A stretch of 64,000 bases of DNA from an uncultured Altererythrobacter sp. Lineage in GTDB: Bacteria; Pseudomonadota; Alphaproteobacteria; Sphingomonadales; Sphingomonadaceae. The notes beneath the pieces were generated by a model. That model was not told the DNA's origin and made no database searches. It saw nothing but the letters and a program-made list of their open reading frames with translations. Location of the stretch: assembly GCA_947492235.1 (NCBI GenBank), contig CANLLZ010000001.1, forward strand, positions 434,001 through 498,000. Reading direction: 5' to 3'. The translations under genes and the position numbers were made by a program. The first letter of the stretch is position 1, and every line of letters begins with the position of its first letter. Shown one piece after another: positions 44,617 to 52,742 of the stretch.

Positions 44617-46050
44617 TCAGCCAGCCGTGACCAGCTTGCCGAGCGTGTTCCAGTCATCCTGCGGCGACCAATTGCGGTTCGCACCGAGATAGGAGTGCTC
44701 GTCCAGCTCCAGCAGGCCGATCAGCGTTTCAGCCACGATCACTGCACCCACAGGGCCGAGGCCCTCGCCTTCGGTGGTGCTGCCATCCGGCTCGACGCGG
44801 CCGATTACCTCTGCTTCGGCCAGAAGATAGAGCCAAAGCGGGATGCCATGGGCCGAAAGCGCAGGGTCCAGTTGTCCCACGCGCTTGACTACCTTTTCGA
44901 TCTGCTTGGGCGGACAGCCGATGGCTTCGGCGATTTTCTCTCCGCCGGGCAGCAGAAACGTGTTGCCGCGCAGAAGATTGCGCGTCGCGAGCGAAGCCTC
45001 GCCCTCGGTGATAAAGGGCAGGGCCAGCAGATCACCGGCCATTTTCAGGTCCAGCTTCTGCGCGCGCTCGACCTTGCGGTTTTGCGGCGTGAACAGCAAT
45101 TCGTGCCAGTCGACCACGCCCTTTGGATCGGTCAGCGCATCGAAGCCGCCGCCCAATATCGCGCCGAACAGTTCCAGCGGCGCTTCGCCCTTCTGCACCT
45201 GAACCTTCATCGGGATCATGGAATGGCCAAACCGGTAGGCCGCGACCGAAAATTCGATCGGGATAAAGGGCACAGCGCCGCAATAATGCTCCCGCCCGCA
45301 GCCAAGGATCCGGTCAACCACCGGCTGTCCGCACATCGCGGTGAGGAAATCGTTCACCACGGCCCACTGGTAATGCCAGGTCGTTTCGCGGCGCGCGATT
45401 TCGTATAGCTCGTGGCCTTCCGGAGCCGTGGCGAAACCGAAATTGGCCGGGAAATTGTGGATCGTCTGGGCGACGTGATTGTGGAACCGGATGATCGCCA
45501 ACTGGATCTGGCTGATGACCCTGTTCTCGTCATTCCGCGGGTCGCCGATGACGGCGCGGCCATTGGGGCTACGCAGCAGGTCTTCCTGCCGCTCCCCCGC
45601 CTGCCCGGGATTGTCCGCGCCGGTCAGCAGTTTGACACCGCCAAAGGGGCCACCCTGCTCGAACAGATAGGGCTGCGCCTCCGGACCGAGCCCGTAAATG
45701 CAATCGAGGTCCAGCGTCGGTGTACGGACATTGGCAATTTCGCCCGGATTATCGACCACCGTATCGAAGCTGGTCGAGGCATCGAGGGTGACATCGTGAT
45801 CGACGAACTGGCCGAAAAATACCATGCCAACGGGCACGGAAGCTGTCCGGTCGTTTTTCGATTTGCCATCCATCGGGCCGCCCTTGCGGCCGATGTTTTC
45901 GAGCACCTGGCGCGGGGTGAATGCGGGGCTGAGCTTGGGAAACAACCGGCCAAACCGGTCGTCCCGTTGATCGGCAGAGCTGTGCCCGCGGCGGCAATGG
46001 GCGGCCATGCCTTCCAGCGGTTTCATGCCATGATGTTCGTGATTTTGCAT
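44617..46050 (-). CDS. Animal-type heme peroxidase family protein
   Basis: 477 residues without a signal peptide. Distal heme site FGQFVDHDVTLD (Gln80 area, His85), then GDPRNDENRVISQIQLAIIR with FHN, ARRETTWHYQWAVVNDFL, and the proximal YRFGHSMIP holding the heme-ligand His. These are the motifs of the peroxinectin/cyclooxygenase superfamily in bacteria. It probably oxidises small aromatics or halides; the cellular role is unknown. It has its own 232-base upstream gap, moderately AT-rich, with no motif that I can name. Confidence 0.88.
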   Translation of the reverse strand: MQNHEHHGMKPLEGMAAHCRRGHSSADQRDDRFGRLFPKLSPAFTPRQVLENIGRKGGPMDGKSKNDRTASVPVGMVFFGQFVDHDVTLDASTSFDTVVDNPGEIANVRTPTLDLDCIYGLGPEAQPYLFEQGGPFGGVKLLTGADNPGQAGERQEDLLRSPNGRAVIGDPRNDENRVISQIQLAIIRFHNHVAQTIHNFPANFGFATAPEGHELYEIARRETTWHYQWAVVNDFLTAMCGQPVVDRILGCGREHYCGAVPFIPIEFSVAAYRFGHSMIPMKVQVQKGEAPLELFGAILGGGFDALTDPKGVVDWHELLFTPQNRKVERAQKLDLKMAGDLLALPFITEGEASLATRNLLRGNTFLLPGGEKIAEAIGCPPKQIEKVVKRVGQLDPALSAHGIPLWLYLLAEAEVIGRVEPDGSTTEGEGLGPVGAVIVAETLIGLLELDEHSYLGANRNWSPQDDWNTLGKLVTAG

Positions 46051-46282
46051 AGGTCGACTCCGTTCAAAAGTGCGTCAGAATGCGACCGACATTTGTCTTT
46101 TGATCGTGATGAGTCGTGCGAACCGTTCTTTCGGTTCAATGATCTTACGAAAATTTATCGAATGGGCGCCGAATAGAATCGCAATTCGGGGAATCAGGTC
46201 TTTATCGACTGCCTTGCGGGCAACCGGTTTTGTTTCTTGCCAATTTGGATAGACTGCCGCGCGCAGGCGCAGATACCGCTGG

Positions 46283-47269
46283 TTAGTCGGCCAGTTCCGG
46301 TGTCAGATCGCGGCATCCGGCGTCGGCGCGCAGCCCTTGCAAATAGCGTTCGCGCAGAGTCGGCGGATGAAGCGGTTTGCGCTGCGGCTTCTGCTCGCTG
46401 GCCACCACGCGGGTCGGCAGGCGAAGTTCGGCAAGGAAGCGCTCCAGCTCGGTCCCATGGTCGCGTTTGCGGTGGCGCGCCAATTGCGGGATGCGCGCCA
46501 GATCGCCCTGCGTCAGGCCGAAATGCAGCAGCTCGCGGTAGGTCACGCGCTCCGCCATGCTGGCGGCAACACGGATGCCATAGGCGCGGACCAGCTCTGC
46601 CAGCGTCGCGTCGATCCGCGTTTGCTGATGGCGTTCCTTGCTGCGGTTGCGGTTCTTCACCACCACCCAGTCGGGCCGTGCGCCCATCCGGCTTTCGCGC
46701 TCTGCCGCCAGATCGACAACCGTACGCGCAAAGGGGCCCGGTTCGATCAGCCTCCGGTCGACCGGATCGAACCGGCCCAGCAGATCAAGATCGAAATCCG
46801 AGGCATTGATCGGTGTCACCAGCGTATCGGCCAGAGCCACCGCGCGGCGGCCGAGCGGTGTGTCACTGCCGGCGGTGTCGAGAACCACAAAATCGGCGCT
46901 CGCCCCGATGCGGGCGATTTCCTGCAGGATTTGCGCAGCGCCGTTTTTCTCCACCTTGGCGGCAGCGGGGCAGGCGATAGGGGCGCTCAGACAGCGGGCG
47001 GTCGCGGCGCGCTGCTCCAGCGCTTTGGACAGGCTGCCTTGCCGCGCGTCCAGGTCGATCGCCGCCACGCTTGCCCCGGCATTGGCCAGCGCCACTGCGG
47101 TGTTGAAGGCGAGGGTGGATTTGCCCACGCCGCCTTTCTCGTTGGCGAAAGTAATGACATGGCCACCCGGTCGCGGGCGGCTGCATATCTCGTCGAAAAT
47201 GCGCTGCGGGCACTCGCCCCAGCTGTATGGCGCGTCGGAAGCGCGCTCCTCTGTCAGACCCTTGTCCAA
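46283..47269 (-). CDS. mipZ: Division plane positioning ATPase MipZ (ParA family)
   Basis: About 328 residues from a TTG at 47269 that has gggga upstream; the start is uncertain, since the frame stays open to a TTG at 47419 and a CTG at 47257 follows. The deviant Walker A KGGVGKST is at 45-52 in VITFANEKGGVGKSTLAFNT, with AAIDLDARQGSLS and VVLDTAGSDTPLGRR (switch II) after it. The LDARQ segment and FVVLDTAGSDT identify the MipZ branch of ParA/MinD ATPases. MipZ forms a gradient from ParB at the pole and blocks FtsZ there. It is divergent from uvrC; GANTC sites and a DnaA box lie between them. Confidence 0.88.
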   Translation of the reverse strand: MDKGLTEERASDAPYSWGECPQRIFDEICSRPRPGGHVITFANEKGGVGKSTLAFNTAVALANAGASVAAIDLDARQGSLSKALEQRAATARCLSAPIACPAAAKVEKNGAAQILQEIARIGASADFVVLDTAGSDTPLGRRAVALADTLVTPINASDFDLDLLGRFDPVDRRLIEPGPFARTVVDLAAERESRMGARPDWVVVKNRNRSKERHQQTRIDATLAELVRAYGIRVAASMAERVTYRELLHFGLTQGDLARIPQLARHRKRDHGTELERFLAELRLPTRVVASEQKPQRKPLHPPTLRERYLQGLRADAGCRDLTPELAD

Positions 47270-47289
47270 AAGGCTTCCCCACCCGTTGC

Positions 47290-47395
47290 GACTCGTGATT
47301 ATGGCCGCAGTGTCTACAATCCACACGTTATCCACAAGAGATTGAAAAAGTGCTTGCGGCCCAAAACGAGAATATCGCGCATAATATGCTGAATC
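47290..47395. promoter_or_regulatory. mipZ-uvrC divergent region: two GANTC sites and a DnaA box
   Basis: GANTC sites at 47290-47294 (gactc) and 47391-47395 (gaatc) and a perfect DnaA box TTATCCACA at 47328-47336, in a stretch that is clearly AT-richer than the flanking genes. In Caulobacter the mipZ promoter is a reported GcrA target that depends on GANTC methylation, so the same control is a plausible inference here. Confidence 0.55.
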
Positions 47396-47494
47396 ATTGC
47401 GGTAATTTTTTTGTTGCAATGCAGCGCCCTCTACCGCGTATGCGGTTTGCCGCTATGAGGGGCCTCGTGAGCAGCAAATCATGACAAATTGCCG

Positions 47495-49495
47495 ATGACA
47501 GAGGAGCGCGCGCAGCGGCCGCATGATCCGCGTGGGGCAGAACGCTTCAACGAGGACCGCGCCGCCTATACTGTCGCCAGCGCGCAGCCCGATCTCGAGG
47601 CTGGAGTCAGCGCCATCCGAGAGACGGTGAAGACGCTCAAACCCACGCCCGGCGTTTACCGGATGCTCGATACGCGGGGCGATGTTCTATATGTCGGCAA
47701 AGCGCGCAGCCTGAAGGCGCGGGTGGCCAACTATACGCAGGTCAGCAATCTGACCAATCGGCTGCAGCGCATGGTCAGCCAGTGCCGCGCGATGGAAATC
47801 GTCACCACCAATTCAGAGGCCGAGGCGCTGCTGCTGGAGGCGCAGTTCATCAAGCGGTTCCGCCCCCCTTTCAATGTGCTCCTTCGTGACGACAAGAGCT
47901 TCCCCTTCATCCTGCTGCGGCAGGGGCATGATTTTCCGCGCATCATGAAACATCGCGGCGCGCGGCGGGCCAAGGGCAATTATTACGGGCCGTTTGCCAG
48001 CGCGGGCAGCGTCAACACCACGATCAACGCGCTGCAGAAACTCTTCCTGCTCAGAAGCTGCACCGACAGCTTCTTCGCCAATCGCGACCGGCCTTGTCTG
48101 CTCTATCAAATCAAGCGCTGCAGCGCGCCATGCGTCGGGCGGATCGATGCGGAGGGGTATGACCGGCTGGTGCGCGAGGCGAAGGATTTCCTCGGCGGAA
48201 AATCGAGCGCGGTGCAGGCGCAGATGGAACAGCAAATGGCGAAGGCGGCCGAGGAGCTGGACTTCGAAACCGCCGCGATACTGCGCGACCGGCTGCGCGC
48301 GGCGACCTTCATCCAGGGCAGTCAGGCGGTCAACGCGGCAGGGGTGGGCGATGCCGATGTTTTCGCGCTGGCGCACAAGAACGGGCAGATCGCGGTGCAG
48401 GCGTTTTTCATTCGCGGCGGGCAGAACTGGGGCCACCGCGCGTTCTTCCCCCGCAATACGGCGGATCAGGAAGACGGGCAGGTGCTCGCCGATGTGCTGC
48501 TGCAATTTTACGAGGAAGTGCCCCCGCCGCGCACCGTGCTGGTGGACCGCACGCTGCCCGAGCAGGAGCTGATGGAGCAGGCGCTGGGCGAGGCGACCAG
48601 GCTCGCCAGCGGCGATGACAGCAAGTCGGGCGGTTACAAGGTCGCGATCTCCATACCCCAGCGCGGCGACCGGCGGCGGCTGATGGAGCAGGCGCAGCGC
48701 AATGCGGTGGAAGCGCTTGACCGGCGCTTGGCCGAAAGCGGCACCAAGGCCAAGCTCAACCGCGAACTGGCAGAATTTCTTGAGCTGTCCGAACCGCCCC
48801 AGCGCATCGAAGTGTATGACAACAGCCATATTCAGGGCGCGAAAGCTGTCGGCGCGATGGTGGTGGCTGGCCCCGAAGGCTTCGAGAAAGCGCAATATCG
48901 CAAGTTCAACATCAAGACCGCGCAGACCAATGACGATTTCGGCATGATGCGCGAAGTGATGGAGCGCCGCTTTCGCAAACTGGCGGAAGATGCCGACGCC
49001 GAAGAAAGCGGTGGCAGGAAAAACAGTCACGAAACGATCTGGCCCGACCTGCTCCTGATCGATGGCGGCAAGGGGCAAATGTCGAGCGTGATGAGCGTAT
49101 TGGAAGAACTCGGCATCGCCGACCGCGTGCCGACCATCGCGATTGCCAAGGGGCCGGACCACGGGCGCGAGGGGCGCGAAGTGTTCCACTTCCCCGACGG
49201 GCGCGAGAAGACCCTGCCGGTCAATTCGCCGCTGCTCTACCACCTCCAGCGCCTGCGCGACGAGGTCCACCGATACGCCATCGGTGCCCACCGCGTGAAG
49301 CGCAGCCGCGCCATCACCGCAAGCCCGCTGGACGAAATCCCCGGCATCGGCCCGGCCCGCAAACGCGCCCTGCTGCTGCATTTCGGTACCGCCGGAAAGG
49401 TGCGCGCCGCGTCACTGGAAGACCTGCAACGCGCCCCCGGAGTAAGCGAGGCCGTCGCGCAGACGATCTACGATTTCTACCACGCGGGTGGGTGA
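47495..49495 (+). CDS. uvrC: Excinuclease ABC subunit UvrC
   Basis: 666 residues from ATG 47495 (a TTG two codons earlier is also in frame). The N-terminal GIY-YIG nuclease starts TPGVYRMLDTRGDVLYVGKA. The cysteine-rich segment CLLYQIKRCSAPCVGRI, the UVR motif (AEELDFETAAILRDRL), the RNase H-like endonuclease (IEVYDNSHIQG, PDLLLIDGGKGQ) and the C-terminal HhH pair (IPGIGPARKRALL) follow in order. It cuts DNA on both sides of a lesion in nucleotide excision repair. The first ~45 residues are an extra tail. It is divergent from mipZ. Confidence 0.96.
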   Translation: MTEERAQRPHDPRGAERFNEDRAAYTVASAQPDLEAGVSAIRETVKTLKPTPGVYRMLDTRGDVLYVGKARSLKARVANYTQVSNLTNRLQRMVSQCRAMEIVTTNSEAEALLLEAQFIKRFRPPFNVLLRDDKSFPFILLRQGHDFPRIMKHRGARRAKGNYYGPFASAGSVNTTINALQKLFLLRSCTDSFFANRDRPCLLYQIKRCSAPCVGRIDAEGYDRLVREAKDFLGGKSSAVQAQMEQQMAKAAEELDFETAAILRDRLRAATFIQGSQAVNAAGVGDADVFALAHKNGQIAVQAFFIRGGQNWGHRAFFPRNTADQEDGQVLADVLLQFYEEVPPPRTVLVDRTLPEQELMEQALGEATRLASGDDSKSGGYKVAISIPQRGDRRRLMEQAQRNAVEALDRRLAESGTKAKLNRELAEFLELSEPPQRIEVYDNSHIQGAKAVGAMVVAGPEGFEKAQYRKFNIKTAQTNDDFGMMREVMERRFRKLAEDADAEESGGRKNSHETIWPDLLLIDGGKGQMSSVMSVLEELGIADRVPTIAIAKGPDHGREGREVFHFPDGREKTLPVNSPLLYHLQRLRDEVHRYAIGAHRVKRSRAITASPLDEIPGIGPARKRALLLHFGTAGKVRAASLEDLQRAPGVSEAVAQTIYDFYHAGG

Positions 49496-49589
49496 GGCCC
49501 CCAGACGATTCTGCAAGAAAATCCGCGCATTTGTAACGCAATGGGGGAAGGGGGCGAAAGGGTGTCTGTCTGAACATCAGGAGAGACAC

Positions 49590-50294
49590 ATGACCCCCGC
49601 ATTTCGTTCTTCCCGCCTCGTTTCCACCGCCGCCGCCACTGCCATCGCTGCCGCCGCAATGCTGGCCGCCGGTTCTGCATCGGCCAATGAATTCTACGTC
49701 ACAGGATCGATCGGCCAGACCAGTCTGGAACACGAAATCCAGCGCGACCTCGGTCCCAACCCACCCGCATTGCCGGTGGCCGACACCAGCGGCACCAGCC
49801 TGACGTCGGATGACGGCACCAGCCTGCAAATCGCCGCCGGTTACGAGTTCGACCTCGCTGCCCTCCCGGCGTCCGTCGGGATCGAGGGCTTCTACAGCTA
49901 CGAAACCGCCGAGACGCGCAACATCAACAGCGTTCTGGTTACCGATGTCGATCTGGATTCCCGTTACGGTGCACGGCTGCTGTTCAATTACGACGTGAAC
50001 GACAAATTCGGCATCTACACCCATGGCGGCGTCACCGTGATCGATTACGATGTCACCAACAGCTACACTTTTGCGCCGCCGGTGACGGAGCGTTCGGACA
50101 GTGAAACTGCCTTCGCCTATGGTGTCGGTGCGCGCTACAATCTGACCGACAATGTCAGTCTGGTGCTCGATTATACCCGGCTGAGCGAAACCCAGTTCGA
50201 CGGCATTCCGGAGGTTGCGGGCAATACCGGCCGCGTCAATCCGAACCGCCTTGGGCTGGATCGTCTCTCCACCGGCCTGCGTTTCAGCTTCTGA
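49590..50294 (+). CDS. Outer membrane beta-barrel protein
   Basis: 234 residues from ATG 49590 after aggagaga. Signal peptide ends near AAGSASA-NEFYV. The mature part is eight or so amphipathic strands (YGARLLFNYDVNDKFGIYTH, ARYNLTDNVSLVLDYTRL) and ends LSTGLRFSF with terminal Phe, typical of small OmpA/Ail-like barrels. The function is unknown. It follows uvrC on the same strand. Confidence 0.85.
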   Translation: MTPAFRSSRLVSTAAATAIAAAAMLAAGSASANEFYVTGSIGQTSLEHEIQRDLGPNPPALPVADTSGTSLTSDDGTSLQIAAGYEFDLAALPASVGIEGFYSYETAETRNINSVLVTDVDLDSRYGARLLFNYDVNDKFGIYTHGGVTVIDYDVTNSYTFAPPVTERSDSETAFAYGVGARYNLTDNVSLVLDYTRLSETQFDGIPEVAGNTGRVNPNRLGLDRLSTGLRFSF

Positions 50295-50304
50295 TCACGC
50301 GTTA

Positions 50305-50345
50305 GAGCGGCGGCGGGGGGGCTTCCCTCGCTCCTGCCGCCGCTC
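50305..50345. terminator. Convergent hairpin terminator
   Basis: Ten-base stem gagcggcggc (50305-50314) and gccgccgctc (50336-50345) followed by gtctttcc, between the end of the barrel gene and the end of the helicase gene. The loop is long (21 bases). Confidence 0.6.
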
Positions 50346-50352
50346 GTCTTTC

Positions 50353-52428
50353 CTAGTTATCGAAGGGCGACTTACCCGTCGGCTGGTATTTGCCGGAGTA
50401 GCTCTTCGCGCTGCCCGGTCCGCCCTTGGCCCCGGCGTTGGGGCGATCTTTCGGGCCGCCCGCTTTCCACGATGAGTTGCCCTTGCGGTGGCCGCCGGGT
50501 TTGGCGGAGTGTTTTCCAGCTGGCTTGCCAGCAGGTTTGCCATCAAACTTCTTGGCTCCCGGCTTTACGTCGAACTTCTTGCCAGCCGGCTTCCCGTCGA
50601 ATTTTTTCGCACCGGGTTTGCGTTCAAACTTGCCGCGAGGCTTGTCATTGCGGGGCCCATCATGGCGCGGTTTGGCGTAGTGCTTGCCGCCGCCTCCACC
50701 TTTGAAGTTGCGCCGGTTGTCGCGGGCTTGCTCACGGGGCCCCTCAGCGGATTCCTCGATCAGGATCGAGTCCTGATCATCGTCGCCATCGGCCGTCCGT
50801 TTGAGGGCCTCGGCGAACTTTCCGGCAACGGCGCGGGGGACCTGGAAATGCGTTTCCTCATGCCCGATGCGGATCGCGCCCACTTCGTTGCGGGTGATGT
50901 GGCCCCGGCGGCACAGCAGCGGGAGGATCCAGCGCGCCTCGGCGTTCTGGCGGCGGCCGACGGCGATCTTGAACCACACAATGTCTTCGAAACCGGGACG
51001 CTTGCGGTCTTGCTTGGCAGCCTCTCGCGCGGCAGGCGTGTTGGCGACCAGCTCTTCGGGCTGCGGCATGGAGGCGCGGTGCGCCTGCACCAGTGCCGCT
51101 GCGATGTCCTCTGGCGAGCGCTGGGCCATCAGTTGCTCTGCCAGCTTGCGGTCTTCCGCGTCGAATTCGACCTCGGCGGTCAGCTTTTCCATCAACCGTT
51201 CGCGATCTTTCACGCGGATTTGTTCGGGCGAGGGGGCGTCCATCCACTCGGCTTCGATCTTCGCGCCGCGCAGCATACCCTCGACGCGCCTGCGCCGGTT
51301 GTAGGGGACGATGATCGCCGCTGTGCCCTTCTTGCCCGCGCGGCCTGTGCGGCCGGAGCGGTGCTGCAGAATCTCTGCATCGCGGGGCACTTCGACATGA
51401 ACCACCAGGCTGAGCGTGGGCAAATCGATCCCGCGGCTGGCGACATCGGTGGCCACGCACACGCGCACACGGCGGTCGCGCATAGCCTGCATCGCCTGGT
51501 TGCGTTCCTGCTGCGAATGTTCACCCGACAGCGCCACAACGGCAAAGCCGCGTTCCTGCAAGGTTGCGTGCATCCGCCGGACATTGTCGCGCGTGGCGCA
51601 GAACAGGATGGCGGTCTCCGCTTCGTGATAGCGCAGCAGATTGACCACCGCGTTCTCGATTTCGGCGGGGGCCACGGTGATCGCCTGATAGGCAATATCG
51701 CCATGCCCGCGATCCTGACCGACCAGCGACAGGCGCAGCGCATCGTTCTGATAACGCTCGGCCAGACGCTCGATCTGGCGCGGCATGGTGGCCGAGAAGA
51801 GCAAGGTGCGACGGGTTTCGGGCGCAGCGTCGAGGATCTCTTCCAGATCGTCGCGGAAGCCCATGTCGAGCATCTCGTCCGCCTCGTCCAGAACGACGCC
51901 GATCAGGCCGGAGAGGTCCAGCGCGCCGCGCTCCAGATGGTCACGCAGGCGCCCGGGCGTGCCGACAACGATCGCGGGCCCGCCACGCAGCGCGCGGCGT
52001 TCTTTCGAGGCATCCATTCCGCCCACACAGGTGGCAATGCGCACACCGACCTGACCATAGAGCCAGCCCAGCTCGCGGCTGACCTGCAGGGCCAGTTCGC
52101 GGGTGGGCGCAATGACCAGCGCCAGCGGCTTTTCCGCCAGCGGCATTTCGCCAAGCTCTGCCAGCAGGCTGTCGGCCAGCGCGATGCCGAAGGCGACTGT
52201 CTTGCCCGAACCGGTTTGCGCGGAGACGACCAGATCGCGGCCCATCGCTTCGGGTGCAATCACAGCGGATTGCACCGGCGTAGGCTGCTCATAGCCGCGA
52301 TGGTTCAGGGCATCGCGCAGCTTTTGGGGCAGCGCGTCAAACGGGGAGGGTGCGGATGCAGACGGGGCACCAGCCGGCGTGTCGGTGTCCGTTGGTGCGG
52401 AAGTTTCGGGGGATGGTTGGGAGGACAT
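50353..52428 (-). CDS. DEAD-box RNA helicase with DbpA-like domain and repeat tail
   Basis: 691 residues. Helicase motifs in order: AQTGSGKT, PTRELALQ, TPGRLRDH, LDEADEML, SATMPRQ, then CVATDVASRGID and HRSGRTGRAG. A DbpA/CsdA RNA-binding domain follows (residues ~490-560, GRRQNAEARWILPLLCRRG). The C-terminal ~130 residues are basic and repetitive (KPGAKKFDGKPAGKKFDVKP... several copies), likely a disordered RNA-binding tail. DeaD/CsdA-type enzymes help ribosome assembly and mRNA decay at low temperature. The 314-base leader upstream could be a long 5' UTR. Confidence 0.93.
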   Translation of the reverse strand: MSSQPSPETSAPTDTDTPAGAPSASAPSPFDALPQKLRDALNHRGYEQPTPVQSAVIAPEAMGRDLVVSAQTGSGKTVAFGIALADSLLAELGEMPLAEKPLALVIAPTRELALQVSRELGWLYGQVGVRIATCVGGMDASKERRALRGGPAIVVGTPGRLRDHLERGALDLSGLIGVVLDEADEMLDMGFRDDLEEILDAAPETRRTLLFSATMPRQIERLAERYQNDALRLSLVGQDRGHGDIAYQAITVAPAEIENAVVNLLRYHEAETAILFCATRDNVRRMHATLQERGFAVVALSGEHSQQERNQAMQAMRDRRVRVCVATDVASRGIDLPTLSLVVHVEVPRDAEILQHRSGRTGRAGKKGTAAIIVPYNRRRRVEGMLRGAKIEAEWMDAPSPEQIRVKDRERLMEKLTAEVEFDAEDRKLAEQLMAQRSPEDIAAALVQAHRASMPQPEELVANTPAAREAAKQDRKRPGFEDIVWFKIAVGRRQNAEARWILPLLCRRGHITRNEVGAIRIGHEETHFQVPRAVAGKFAEALKRTADGDDDQDSILIEESAEGPREQARDNRRNFKGGGGGKHYAKPRHDGPRNDKPRGKFERKPGAKKFDGKPAGKKFDVKPGAKKFDGKPAGKPAGKHSAKPGGHRKGNSSWKAGGPKDRPNAGAKGGPGSAKSYSGKYQPTGKSPFDN

Positions 52429-52742
52429 GAAAGCTCACAGAAACAGTGGGTGCGCAGGCTATGCCGGCACCGGAGAAACAGGACATATGGGGCAAAAGCA
52501 AGGGGGTGCTCCGGCTATCTCGCAAGCCGCGCATCAGCCCTCAATCGACCGGATCACCGGTCAGGCCAAAATTATGTTGCAGCGCACCATAGCACGCTGC
52601 GAAGCGTTTGGCTTGCGGTATTTTTCTGGCGAGGGAATTTGCCGCGATCGGCATTTTTCGGAATAGACCACTTCCGGAACAACCCACCAGAATTCGTGCA
52701 ATCGAGGTTGCCGGTTTCAAATCCTTTGTTAGTGCAAAGTAG
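52429..52742. other. Intergenic region between helicase and unusual membrane protein
   Basis: 314 bases between divergent starts with no gene and no clear hairpin or repeat. The part from about 52560 onward is AT-richer and resembles the gene that follows, so it may belong to the same foreign segment. It must hold both promoters; I cannot place -35/-10 boxes with confidence. Confidence 0.5.
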
